NCBI GenBank assembly: GCA_964477735.1
Contig: CAYZFD010000006.1
Coordinates: forward strand, 1 to 56,624
Origin: CAYZFD01 sp964477735
Lineage (GTDB): Bacteria > Bacteroidota > Bacteroidia > Flavobacteriales > Flavobacteriaceae
Length of the DNA: 56,624 nucleotides
Reading direction: 5' to 3'
In this document: positions 25,755 to 33,573 of the stretch, one piece after another
Numbering within the stretch: the first letter of the stretch is position 1
Layout of the letters: the number at the start of each line of letters is the position of its first letter
Notes under the pieces: generated by a model
Database searches by the model: none
What the model was told of the DNA's origin: nothing
What the model saw: the letters and a program-made list of their open reading frames with translations, nothing else
Made by a program: the position numbers and the translations under genes

Positions 25755-26393
25755 ATGAAAACCCTAAAACAACCATTTTTACTACTCCTGTTGGTCATTT
25801 TTACATTTGGATGTAACCGTAATCCTAAACCAGAAACAAAAACAGTTTCTCAGGAAACTGCTGCCACACAAGTAGCCGATTCAAACTTGTCCAAGGCAAC
25901 TTTCACCATTGAAGGAATGACCTGCAAAATGGGTTGTGCCGCAACAATTGAAAAGAAATTGGCCGCTCTACCGGGCGTTCAAATGGCAACGGTAGATTTT
26001 GATTCTAAAACAGCACAAGTCGCTTATGACAATCAAAGGGTAGATTTGTCGTTGATCGAAACCACCGTAACCAACACAGGTGCCGCCTACAGTGTTTCTA
26101 ACCTTAGAAAGGTAGAAAGTTTTAAACCTACTAAAACTTGTGAGAAAAATTGTGAAAAGCCCTGTTGTAAAGACAAAATGAAAGCGGATGAAAAATGCGC
26201 TAAAGATTGTGAAAAAGCCTGTTGCAAATCAAAAGATGTGGTGGCTAAAAAACATGAAAATTGCACTAAAAAATGTTGTGAAAAAAGTGTTTCTAGCCTA
26301 CTCCACCCAACGAAGCGTTTCCATAAATTTACGAACGTCTTTTTTAATGTAATCAATCGCTGGGTACAGCGAATCATAGTTGGGTTTTGTTAA
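25755..26393 (+). CDS. heavy-metal-associated (HMA) domain lipoprotein with Cys-rich tail; 3' end probably frameshifted
   Basis: Probable metal-binding lipoprotein. Signal peptide with lipobox FTFGC (Cys20). An HMA ferredoxin-like domain spans about 50-118, with GMTCKMGC, a C-x3-C spacing instead of the usual C-x2-C. The tail carries CEKNCEKPCC, CAKDCEKACC and CTKKCC, a repeated chelating pattern. As read, it has 212 residues and runs 96 bases into the convergent gldD, ending with sequence unlike the rest. One extra A in the six-A run at 26281-26286 would give EKKCF and stop at TAG 26294-26296, one base from the gldD end. So a sequencing or real deletion is likely and the last 30 or so residues are probably false. 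Confidence 0.8.
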   Translation: MKTLKQPFLLLLLVIFTFGCNRNPKPETKTVSQETAATQVADSNLSKATFTIEGMTCKMGCAATIEKKLAALPGVQMATVDFDSKTAQVAYDNQRVDLSLIETTVTNTGAAYSVSNLRKVESFKPTKTCEKNCEKPCCKDKMKADEKCAKDCEKACCKSKDVVAKKHENCTKKCCEKSVSSLLHPTKRFHKFTNVFFNVINRWVQRIIVGFC

Positions 26394-26843
26394 GAAATAC
26401 AAGGTCCCACTAAGAAAAGACTTTGTGCTATCTGTAGCATAAAACTGAAGGTTTGAGGCCGCATTGCCCTCTACTGAAAAAATTGACCCATAGACTTTGT
26501 TCAGGTCATTGGCGTATGCGCTCTCTTGTATAACGTTTCGCTTTCCAGAAGTGGTGTTTAACTTTAGATGCACCTCTCCCAAAAGCTGTTCTAAGTTATT
26601 CTCTAACTCAAGTTTTGTAACAAAAAGGGTTGCTTTCAATAGTGGGTACTCCAGCCTAAAAGAGCAGCCTATTCCTTGCACAAAGTGGGAAATCTCATTA
26701 TGATCAAACTGAAAATGACAATTATTCTGTTGGGTTTGATAACGGTTTTGGGGATATTCGAGTGCCAAAAAGGCGTCGGGTTTGGGCGTAGGCGATGAGT
26801 TGCAACCCACCAGGATAAGTATTAAAAAGAAACCTCTAATCAT
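26298..26843 (-). CDS. gldD: gliding motility lipoprotein GldD
   Basis: Lipoprotein of 181 residues needed for gliding in flavobacteria. The signal peptide ends in lipobox LVGC (Cys14). Features of GldD include DAFLALEYPQNRY soon after the lipobox and a C-terminal PAIDYIKKDVRKFMETL. It overlaps the gldE end by eight bases and follows it on the same strand, the order expected in flavobacteria. It is thought to act with the gliding motor and type IX secretion machinery; its precise role is unsettled. Confidence 0.9.
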   Translation of the reverse strand: MIRGFFLILILVGCNSSPTPKPDAFLALEYPQNRYQTQQNNCHFQFDHNEISHFVQGIGCSFRLEYPLLKATLFVTKLELENNLEQLLGEVHLKLNTTSGKRNVIQESAYANDLNKVYGSIFSVEGNAASNLQFYATDSTKSFLSGTLYFLTKPNYDSLYPAIDYIKKDVRKFMETLRWVE

Positions 26844-28158
26844 TTTGGTTTTTTCTGTGCACTTTAATGCGTTTGAGTCTTTTACGGTCTAAAGCCTCAA
26901 CACTGAAGTCAAAATTATCAAAGGTTATTTTTTCCCCAATTTTAGGAAAACCGCCCGTTTGTTCTAACACAAAACCCGCTAAGGATTCAGAGTCTCCTTT
27001 GTTGTTTTCGAAAAGTGCTTCATCTTCCAAATCAATGATTCTGTAAAAATCTTTAAGAAGTGTTTTTCCTTCAATAACCCATGTGGTTTCATCGAGTCGT
27101 GAGAATTCAAGGTCATCGTCGTCGAACTCGTCACTAATATCTCCCACAATTTCTTCAATCACATCTTCAAGGGTGATGATACCAGAAGTTCCTCCATATT
27201 CATCTACAACCACCGCCAAGTGCATTTTCATGCTTTGGAACTCTTTAAGCAAATCGTCGAGTTTTTTATTTTCAGGCACAAAATAAGGAGCCCTTAGCAA
27301 GCTAGTCCAATCGAAATTGGAATGAGAAAGATGGGGTAAGAGATCCTTCACGTATAGCACCCCAATAATGGAGTCAATGTTGTCATTATATACCGGAATC
27401 CTCGAGTAGCCTTCGTTTCGAATGGCTTCAAGAACGGCATCGAAAGGCATGGTATTGGCTAAGGCAAAAACATCGATTCGGGGACGCATCGCCTGTTTGG
27501 TTTCAATATTTCCAAAAGAAACAATGCCTTGTAGAATTTGGTGTTCCTCGTCGGTAGTGTCCTCTTCATCGGTGAGCTCGAGGGCTTTAGAAAGCTGATC
27601 TACGGATAGATTTCCGCGCGAATTGCCCAAACGCTTTTGAATTAAATAACTTAACCTGCTCATAGGAATGGTCAGGAAAAAGAATATGTAGCGATCCAAA
27701 AATTGGACAGGAAGTGCCATGACTTTTGAAAACTTAATTGGGTTTCGGCTCGCATAAACTTTGGGCAATATTTCACCAAAAAACAGGATCATAAAGGTGA
27801 TGATTCCCACTTCGATGAGAAGCCGAATCCATTGCTGGTCGATATTGTTAAAAAACACCTCGCCCAAAGAGGCAAACAACAATACTGTAGCAATGTTAAT
27901 GAGGTTGTTGGTGACCAAAATCGTGGCCAACAATCGTTTGGGTTTTTTTCTGAGCATCGCCACTGTTTTTTCAGCACGGTTTGTGGCTTGTTCAAGTTCC
28001 TCGAGCTGAAGGGCTGAAAGCGAAAAAAATGCCACTTCTGCTCCAGAAATTAGCGCAGAAGACATCAGCAAAACAAGGAGAAGCGTAGATTGCAACAAAA
28101 CTGCCAAATCGAATTGAGAAATAAAATCGATAAATAATGGGAGAGGGTCTGAATCCAA
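26836..28158 (-). CDS. gldE: gliding motility-associated protein GldE (HlyC/CorC family)
   Basis: Inner-membrane protein of 440 residues. An N-terminal DUF21 membrane domain has about four spans (LLLVLLMSSALISGAEVAFF; LLIEVGIITFMILFFGEILP). Two CBS domains follow, with EGYSRIPVYNDNIDSIIGVL and VVVDEYGGTSGIITLEDVIE. A C-terminal CorC_HlyC domain has GFVLEQTGGFPKIGE. The fold is that of CNNM/CorC-type magnesium transport relatives. In flavobacteria gldE sits before gldD, and extra GldE can compensate partial GldD defects. The upstream ssb and mutY genes are on the same strand. Confidence 0.93.
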   Translation of the reverse strand: MDSDPLPLFIDFISQFDLAVLLQSTLLLVLLMSSALISGAEVAFFSLSALQLEELEQATNRAEKTVAMLRKKPKRLLATILVTNNLINIATVLLFASLGEVFFNNIDQQWIRLLIEVGIITFMILFFGEILPKVYASRNPIKFSKVMALPVQFLDRYIFFFLTIPMSRLSYLIQKRLGNSRGNLSVDQLSKALELTDEEDTTDEEHQILQGIVSFGNIETKQAMRPRIDVFALANTMPFDAVLEAIRNEGYSRIPVYNDNIDSIIGVLYVKDLLPHLSHSNFDWTSLLRAPYFVPENKKLDDLLKEFQSMKMHLAVVVDEYGGTSGIITLEDVIEEIVGDISDEFDDDDLEFSRLDETTWVIEGKTLLKDFYRIIDLEDEALFENNKGDSESLAGFVLEQTGGFPKIGEKITFDNFDFSVEALDRKRLKRIKVHRKNQND

Positions 28159-28175
28159 GCTAGAATGAATTTAAA

Positions 28176-28586
28176 TCAAAAGGGCAAGTCGTCTGGATTT
28201 TGTACATCAGCCCTTGGTACTGAAGGCTGGTCGGGTTGAGGGCTGTCAGATTTGTTGGTCAGAAAAGTGAAATCTTCAACCTGAATTTCGGTTGCATAGC
28301 GAGTGCTGCCGTCTTCGGCTTGCCATTTGCGGGTTTTGATGCGCCCCTCGACATAAATTTTGTCGCCTTTATTTAAATACTTTTCGCAAATCTCGGCTGC
28401 TTTGTTTCGCACCACAATGTTATGCCATTCAGTATTGGAAACTTTTTCACCTGTTTGCTTGTTGGTATAGGTTTCATTTGTGGCTAGTGGAAAGCGTGCA
28501 ATAGAACCACCGCCTTCAAAATAATGCATTTTCACTTGGTCACCCAAATGCCCTATTAACATAACTTTGTTTAGCGTACCGCTCAT
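28176..28586 (-). CDS. ssb: single-stranded DNA-binding protein
   Basis: OB-fold protein of 136 residues starting MSGTLNKVMLIGHLGDQVKM, with TEWHNIVVRNKAAEICEKYL and GDKIYVEGRIKTRKW. A short linker leads to the acidic tip NPDDLPF, which recruits repair and replication partners. It lies between mutY and gldE on the same strand with gaps of 31 and 17 bases, so all four may form one transcript. Confidence 0.96.
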   Translation of the reverse strand: MSGTLNKVMLIGHLGDQVKMHYFEGGGSIARFPLATNETYTNKQTGEKVSNTEWHNIVVRNKAAEICEKYLNKGDKIYVEGRIKTRKWQAEDGSTRYATEIQVEDFTFLTNKSDSPQPDQPSVPRADVQNPDDLPF

Positions 28587-28617
28587 GGTTTGGTTTGATG
28601 ATTTTCAAAAATACAAA

Positions 28618-29688
28618 TTAATCCTTCTTTTTCCAATACTGTTTCACAAAACTATCAATGGGTTTTGGCAAAGGATAATTTGCCCATTGCTCAAACGAAA
28701 AAGCGTCTTTTAACAGGGATGGTGTTTTTAGAATCCAAAACCACAAATGCAGATTTTGATGGGTGAGCTTGTGAAGGATGGGGGCTGGATTCCAAAGCTT
28801 TGGCTCGCCACTTAGGTTTTGAGATTCTATAAACTGATCTATTTGATTGGGCGCCCAATGGGCATCGGTTTCAAGAAAAGGAAAAGTGTACATTTTATGC
28901 CAAATGCCTTTTTGATTTTGAGGCACAAAATAGGTTTTTTTGTCTGGATCAACGGCAACTATAAAATGTAGATATCGATTTTGGGATTTGGGTTTGATTA
29001 ATTTTTGGGGCAACTTTTCTTGAAGACCATCTCGAAGGGCCACACAAGCTTGGGCCAACACACATCGATCACAAGCTGGTTTTTTGGGCTTGCAAACCAA
29101 AGCGCCAAATTCCATCATCCCTTGATTAAAATCCGACACTTGATCTTCGACCAAAAGGAATTGGGCCAGAGCCTTAAACTCTTTTTGCGCCTTTGGCGTA
29201 TTGATGGGGGTGTCGATTCCAAAAAAGCGAGATAACAATCTGTAAACATTCCCATCGACAGTGGCTGTGGGAAGGCCAAAACAAATCGAGCCAATGGCAC
29301 TGGCCGTATAATCTCCAATGCCAGGCAAGGCTCTGAGGGCATTATAGTCTCTAGGAAAACGTCCTTGGTGGTGGCTAACAATGATTTTTGCAGTCTTGTG
29401 GAGATTTCTAGCCCTACTGTAATAACCCAAACCCTGCCAAAGTTTCAGAACTTGAATTTCGCTGGCTTTTGCCAAGTCTTCAACGGTAGGAAAAACTTCT
29501 ATAAATTCGTGGTAGTAGGCCGTGCCTTGATCTATGCGTGTTTGTTGTAAAATCACCTCAGAGAGCCAAATTTTGTAGGGATCTTTAGCCTTGCGCCAGG
29601 GCAAGGCCCGTTTGTTTTGCCGATACCAATCTATAATTTTAACAGAGAAATCCAACCTCTTTATGCAATTAGGCTTGAAAGATAGCAA
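28618..29688 (-). CDS. mutY: A/G-specific adenine DNA glycosylase MutY
   Basis: Removes adenine mispaired with 8-oxoguanine. The 356-residue protein has the catalytic Glu44 in WLSEVILQQTR, the helix-hairpin-helix and Gly/Pro loop ALPGIGDYTASAIGS, the catalytic Asp in TVDGNVYRL, and a 4Fe-4S loop with Cys spacing C-x6-C-x2-C-x5-C (CKPKKPACDRCVLAQAC). A C-terminal NUDIX-like domain (KGIWHKMYTFPFLE) recognises 8-oxoguanine. It heads the mutY-ssb-gldE-gldD series. Confidence 0.96.
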   Translation of the reverse strand: MLSFKPNCIKRLDFSVKIIDWYRQNKRALPWRKAKDPYKIWLSEVILQQTRIDQGTAYYHEFIEVFPTVEDLAKASEIQVLKLWQGLGYYSRARNLHKTAKIIVSHHQGRFPRDYNALRALPGIGDYTASAIGSICFGLPTATVDGNVYRLLSRFFGIDTPINTPKAQKEFKALAQFLLVEDQVSDFNQGMMEFGALVCKPKKPACDRCVLAQACVALRDGLQEKLPQKLIKPKSQNRYLHFIVAVDPDKKTYFVPQNQKGIWHKMYTFPFLETDAHWAPNQIDQFIESQNLSGEPKLWNPAPILHKLTHQNLHLWFWILKTPSLLKDAFSFEQWANYPLPKPIDSFVKQYWKKKD

Positions 29689-29737
29689 TAAGTTTAGAAC
29701 CTAAAGAATGAGGGGCTTCTTTATGAATTATTATTGT

Positions 29738-29745
29738 TATATTTG
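29738..29745 (+). promoter_or_regulatory. -7 box upstream of the HU gene
   Basis: TATATTTG fits TAnnTTTG and lies 29 bases before the HU ATG. The upstream TTG element is not evident. Confidence 0.5.
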
Positions 29746-29774
29746 CAGACCAAAATTGTAAAAACAACAAATCG

Positions 29775-30065
29775 ATGACCAAAGCAGAAATTGTATCCAA
29801 AATTTCAGACAACCTCGGCCTCGACAAAGCAGATGTCTTGGCGACTGTTGAAAGTTTTATGGCAGAAGTGAAAGATTCATTAGAACAAGGTGAGGCTGTT
29901 TATTTGAGGGGTTTCGGTAGTTTTATCATAAAAACAAGAGCTGCCAAAACAGCTCGAAACATTACCAAAAACACTGCTCTCAAAATCCCAGCCAGAAACA
30001 TACCAGCATTTAAACCTGCCAAAGTTTTCGTAGAAAGTGTAAAAGCAAATGTTGCAGTTAAATAA
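29775..30065 (+). CDS. hup: HU-family nucleoid DNA-binding protein
   Basis: Small histone-like protein of 96 residues. It begins MTKAEIVSKISDNLGLDKAD; the hinge has VYLRGFGSFIIKTRAAKTARN and the arm IPARNIPAFKPAKVF, with the conserved Pro at the DNA-intercalating tip region. As a dimer it would bend and compact DNA. It is followed by the small basic ORF at 30100 and rng on the same strand. Confidence 0.95.
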   Translation: MTKAEIVSKISDNLGLDKADVLATVESFMAEVKDSLEQGEAVYLRGFGSFIIKTRAAKTARNITKNTALKIPARNIPAFKPAKVFVESVKANVAVK

Positions 30066-30099
30066 CGCAACTTCATATTAATTCAAAACCCATCAAGGT

Positions 30100-30192
30100 A
30101 TGCCAAGTGGTAAAAAAAGAAAAAGACACAAGGTAGCTACGCACAAGCGTAAAAAAAGAAGTCGTGCAAACCGACACAAAAAGAAGAAGTAA
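30100..30192 (+). CDS. 30-residue highly basic protein, AURKAIP1/COX24 (mS38)-like
   Basis: A very short gene: ATG at 30100, TAA at 30190-30192. The product has Met, Pro, Ser, Gly, then almost only Lys, Arg and His: KKRKRHKVATHKRKKRSR, an ANRH segment and four Lys. The pattern of basic pairs around H-K-x-R-K-K resembles the C-terminal domain of mitochondrial mS38 (AURKAIP1/COX24), which sits on the small ribosomal subunit. Near-identical small proteins occur in other Bacteroidetes by my recollection. It lies between HU and rng, 34 bases after HU. A ribosome-associated role is likely but inferred. Confidence 0.8.
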   Translation: MPSGKKRKRHKVATHKRKKRSRANRHKKKK

Positions 30193-30304
30193 GACTTTTT
30201 CGACCAGAACAATTTAAACGATCATTGACATAGAAAACGAGTAGCTCCTGTTCTCCAGCACTCTTTTCAACTGCAAATTTCCCTGTGAATATTTATATTA
30301 ATCC

Positions 30305-30328
30305 ATCTATATCAATGCCGATATAGAT
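30305..30328 (+). promoter_or_regulatory. 9-bp inverted repeat just upstream of rng
   Basis: ATCTATATC (30305-30313) and GATATAGAT (30320-30328) are perfect inverse copies around AATGCC, ending 14 bases before the GTG start of rng. There is no T tract, so it is not a terminator. A leader hairpin or an operator is possible. Confidence 0.5.
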
Positions 30329-30342
30329 ACAAAATCAATATT

Positions 30343-31893
30343 GTGAGTAAAGAATTAGTTATACGTTCCTATGCTTCGGCCGTTGATTTTGCCATGCTAA
30401 AAGATAGCAAACTGATTGAGTTGAACAAAGCCGCCGATGGTAACAAGTTTAATGTCGGAGACATTTTTCTTGCCAAAATCAAAAAACCCGTTTCGGGTTT
30501 AAACGCTGCTTTCGTTGATGTAGGGTTCGAAAAAGATGGTTTTTTACATTACCACGATTTAGGCCCAAAAATTGCCTCACTACTAAAATTTATTAAAGGA
30601 GTGAGCGCCGGAAAAATCAAAGATTTTTCTCTAAAAAAATATCCATTTGAACCCGAAATTGACAAAGACGGTTCAATTGACAATGCCATAAGTGCCAATC
30701 AGTCTATCCTAGTACAAATAATTAAAGAACCCATCTCAACCAAAGGCCCACGCCTCAGCTCAGAGCTGTCGTTTGCTGGTCGCTATTTGGTATTGGTCCC
30801 TTTTTCGGATCGCATTTCAATTTCTCAAAAAATAGAATCGCGCGAAGAAAAAAGTAGGCTAAAGAGATTGATGAAAAGCATACAACCCAAAGGGTTTGGT
30901 GTGATTGTACGCACTGTGGCAGAAGGTAAAAACGTAGCCGAGCTAGACAAGGATCTACAAGACTTGTATCAACGCTGGATCAGCATGTGCAAAAAAATTT
31001 ATCGGGCTGATCATCCCACCAAAGTGCTGAGCGAGCTCAACAGAACCTCCTCCATTTTAAGAGATGTTTTCGACGATTCATTCACTGGCATTCATGTCGA
31101 TGACGAAAGTCTGTTCGAGGAAGTCAAAGATTATTTAAATCAAATTGCACCTTCCAAAAAAAGCATCGTTCGTCACTACACCAAAAGCCTGCCTATTTTT
31201 GAGCATTTTGGAGTCGATCGACAAATCAAGGCTTCATTCGGCAAAACAGTCTCGATGAGCAAAGGTGCTTACCTGATCATCGAACACACCGAGGCTTTAC
31301 ATGTCATTGACGTAAACAGTGGAAACCGATCCAATAAAGCCAAAAATCAAGAAGACACTGCACTGGAAGTTAATATGTTAGCCGCTTCAGAAATTGCACG
31401 TCAATTAAGGCTTCGAGACATGGGTGGTATCATTGTCGTTGATTTTATCGACATGACCAAACCCCAAAATCGTCACACACTTTTCGATCATTTCAGAAAA
31501 GAAATGGAAGATGACCGTGCCAAGCACAAAATTCTTCCCCCTAGCAAAATTGGATTGATTCAAATGACACGTCAGCGTGTACGTCCAGAAATGGACATTA
31601 AAACAAAAGAGCCCAACCCTAACGCCAACGGCGAAGTGGAAGCGCCCATTGTTTTAATCGATAAAATCACCAACGATATCGAAAAAATTCTCGCCAACAA
31701 AAAGCATGCACAAAAAGGAATTGCACTACACTTGCACCCCTTTATAGCAGCTTATTTGACCAAAGGATTTCCATCCATTAAACTAAAATGGTATTTTGAA
31801 TACAAAAAATGGATACGGATTGTTCCTAGAGATGCCTATACCTATTTGCACTATCGCTTTTTTGATACAAACGGAAAAGTGATACACCTTTAA
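30343..31893 (+). CDS. rng: ribonuclease G (RNase E/G family)
   Basis: Endoribonuclease of 516 residues for rRNA maturation and mRNA decay. Start is GTG at 30343. An S1 domain (FNVGDIFLAKIKKPVSGLNA and onward) is interrupted by an insertion of about 35 residues (LLKFIKGVSAGKIKDFSLKK), as in other Bacteroidetes. The catalytic core has DVNSGNRS and GGIIVVDFIDM with the metal-binding aspartates. The C-terminal half of RNase E is absent, so it is the G type. It follows the small basic gene after 150 bases and ends in a strong terminator. Confidence 0.93.
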   Translation: MSKELVIRSYASAVDFAMLKDSKLIELNKAADGNKFNVGDIFLAKIKKPVSGLNAAFVDVGFEKDGFLHYHDLGPKIASLLKFIKGVSAGKIKDFSLKKYPFEPEIDKDGSIDNAISANQSILVQIIKEPISTKGPRLSSELSFAGRYLVLVPFSDRISISQKIESREEKSRLKRLMKSIQPKGFGVIVRTVAEGKNVAELDKDLQDLYQRWISMCKKIYRADHPTKVLSELNRTSSILRDVFDDSFTGIHVDDESLFEEVKDYLNQIAPSKKSIVRHYTKSLPIFEHFGVDRQIKASFGKTVSMSKGAYLIIEHTEALHVIDVNSGNRSNKAKNQEDTALEVNMLAASEIARQLRLRDMGGIIVVDFIDMTKPQNRHTLFDHFRKEMEDDRAKHKILPPSKIGLIQMTRQRVRPEMDIKTKEPNPNANGEVEAPIVLIDKITNDIEKILANKKHAQKGIALHLHPFIAAYLTKGFPSIKLKWYFEYKKWIRIVPRDAYTYLHYRFFDTNGKVIHL

Positions 31894-31894
31894 C

Positions 31895-31922
31895 AAAAGC
31901 GGCCTTGTGCCGCTTTTTTTTT
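31895..31922 (+). terminator. rho-independent terminator after rng
   Basis: GCGGC (31899-31903), loop CTTGT, GCCGC (31909-31913), flanked by four A on the left and a run of nine or more T on the right. Confidence 0.92.
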
Positions 31923-31948
31923 GCTTGCGATTTTAGTACTTTGGTCTT

Positions 31949-32422
31949 GTGATTTCCAATAAGATATACACCATAGACAGTGCCAAAAAATCAATTGAAA
32001 GATTTTGTGTATATCAAGAACGTTGCCATCTAGAAGTGATGCAAAAACTCAGAAGTATGCGCCTAAACACTGTAGAAATCGACAACGTCATGGTGCACCT
32101 TATTGAAGAAGGCTACCTCAACGAAGAGCGTTTTGCTTGTGCTTATGTTTGGGGAAAATTTAATCAAAAAAAATGGGGGAAAATCAGGCTTAGGTCTGCC
32201 TTAAAATCAAAAAATATTTCGGCTTTTCTTATTGATAAAAGCATGGCCCAAATCGATGAAGATACCTATGAAAAAACCTTGTTGGAACTGGCCACCAAAA
32301 AAACTGAAAGCCTAAAAGCACTTTCTAAAACAGTGCAACTCACCAAAACAAGTAACTACTTGCTCTATAGGGGATGGGAACCTGAACTGGTCTATCCTTT
32401 GGTAAAAAAATTAATTCTTTGA
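31949..32422 (+). CDS. recX: regulatory protein RecX
   Basis: Small helical protein of 157 residues that modulates RecA filaments. Start is GTG. The three-helix repeats are visible: YQERCHLEVMQKLRSMRL, EGYLNEERFACAYVWGKF, and WGKIRLRSALKSKNISAFLI. It is separated from rng by a terminator, so it needs its own promoter in a gap of under 30 bases. Its end overlaps the convergent bioB by 12 bases. recA is not in the window. Confidence 0.87.
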   Translation: MISNKIYTIDSAKKSIERFCVYQERCHLEVMQKLRSMRLNTVEIDNVMVHLIEEGYLNEERFACAYVWGKFNQKKWGKIRLRSALKSKNISAFLIDKSMAQIDEDTYEKTLLELATKKTESLKALSKTVQLTKTSNYLLYRGWEPELVYPLVKKLIL

Positions 32423-33502
32423 CCCTACTCGAGCTTTTTCGTTTCGCTCTATGCTGTGCATTGGTCGGGACCATCTTGGTTTTTCACCCAAATCAACCAA
32501 TTTAGAATCAGCTGCCTCGGTAGTTAAGGGTTGCTCCTTTTTCACAAATGGCTTCATGGGTTTAATGCCCAAAAGTTCAAAAAGCCTAAAATCATCGTCA
32601 ATATTCGGATTGGGAGTGGTCAGTAATTTATCACCAGCAAATATGGAATTGGCTCCGGCCAAAAAGCACAATGCTTGACCTTCTTGAGACATTTGTGTGC
32701 GCCCCGCAGACAATCGTACTTGGGTTTGTGGCATCACAATTCGGGTTGTAGCAATCATACGCACCATTTCCCAAATCGAAACCAATTGTTGGTCTTCGAG
32801 GGGAGTGCCTTCAACAGGCACCAAAGCATTGATAGGTACAGATTCGGGTTGTGGACTGAGAGTGGTTAGGGCCACCAACATGGACGCGCGATCCGCTAAC
32901 GATTCCCCCATTCCAATGATGCCACCAGAACAAACGGTAACATTGGTTTTACGAACATTTTCTATGGTGTCGAGGCGGTCTTTATATCCCCGAGTAGAAA
33001 TCACATCTTTGTAGTAAGATTCCGAAGTGTCGATGTTGTGGTTATAGGCATATAGACCTGCTTCAGCCAGTCGTTTGGCTTGATTTTCGGTAAGCATCCC
33101 AAGTGTACAACAAACCTCCATGTCTAATTTGTTGATGGTTCTAACCATTTCCAAAACTTGGTCAAACTCCTCTCCATCTTTTACATTTCTCCAAGCCGCC
33201 CCCATACAAACACGAGACGACCCTCCAGCTTTCGCTCTTAAAGCTTGAGCCTTCACCTGAGAAACCGTCATCAAATCATGCCCCTCTACATCGGTGTGAT
33301 AACGAGCGGCCTGAGGACAATATCCACAATCCTCGGGACAACCGCCTGTTTTAATAGAAAGCAATGTGCTCACCTGAACCGTGTTTGGATCGTGAAAAGC
33401 ACGGTGCACAGAAGCTGCCTGAAACAGCAAATCCATCATGGGTTGCTGATAAATTTCAAGAATTTCCTCTTGGGTCCAATTGTTTCTTATTGATGGCTTC
33501 AT
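32411..33502 (-). CDS. bioB: biotin synthase
   Basis: Radical SAM enzyme that inserts sulfur into dethiobiotin. It has 363 residues. The 4Fe-4S/SAM motif is C55-x3-C59-x2-C62 in GGCPEDCGYC. The residues expected around the 2Fe-2S cluster are present (GSSRVCMGAAWR, DMEVCCTLGM, TVCSGGIIGMGE and SAGRTQMS). It lies 71 bases after the ketoacyl-synthase gene of the bio cluster and has its own candidate -7 box, so it may be transcribed both ways. All conserved Cys are present. Confidence 0.97.
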   Translation of the reverse strand: MKPSIRNNWTQEEILEIYQQPMMDLLFQAASVHRAFHDPNTVQVSTLLSIKTGGCPEDCGYCPQAARYHTDVEGHDLMTVSQVKAQALRAKAGGSSRVCMGAAWRNVKDGEEFDQVLEMVRTINKLDMEVCCTLGMLTENQAKRLAEAGLYAYNHNIDTSESYYKDVISTRGYKDRLDTIENVRKTNVTVCSGGIIGMGESLADRASMLVALTTLSPQPESVPINALVPVEGTPLEDQQLVSIWEMVRMIATTRIVMPQTQVRLSAGRTQMSQEGQALCFLAGANSIFAGDKLLTTPNPNIDDDFRLFELLGIKPMKPFVKKEQPLTTEAADSKLVDLGEKPRWSRPMHSIERNEKARVGSKN

Positions 33503-33516
33503 CCGACTATTTTTAT

Positions 33517-33524
33517 CAAAAATA
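33517..33524 (-). promoter_or_regulatory. -7 box upstream of bioB
   Basis: Leftward TATTTTTG, a full match to TAnnTTTG, 14 bases before the bioB ATG. Suggests bioB can be read apart from the upstream bio genes. Confidence 0.45.
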
Positions 33525-33573
33525 CATTATAAATTAGGCTTAAGGAATGTATCTCAAATTATTTTTAAACGAT

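Noticed and set aside
26087..26377. A 96-residue leftward ORF opposite the HMA lipoprotein tail
   Set aside because: It arises from the repetitive Cys/Lys codons on the other strand and overlaps gldD.
30223..30229. TTGACA sequence upstream of rng, resembling a sigma-70 -35 box
   Set aside because: Bacteroidetes do not use this consensus and no matching -10 is seen; treated as chance.
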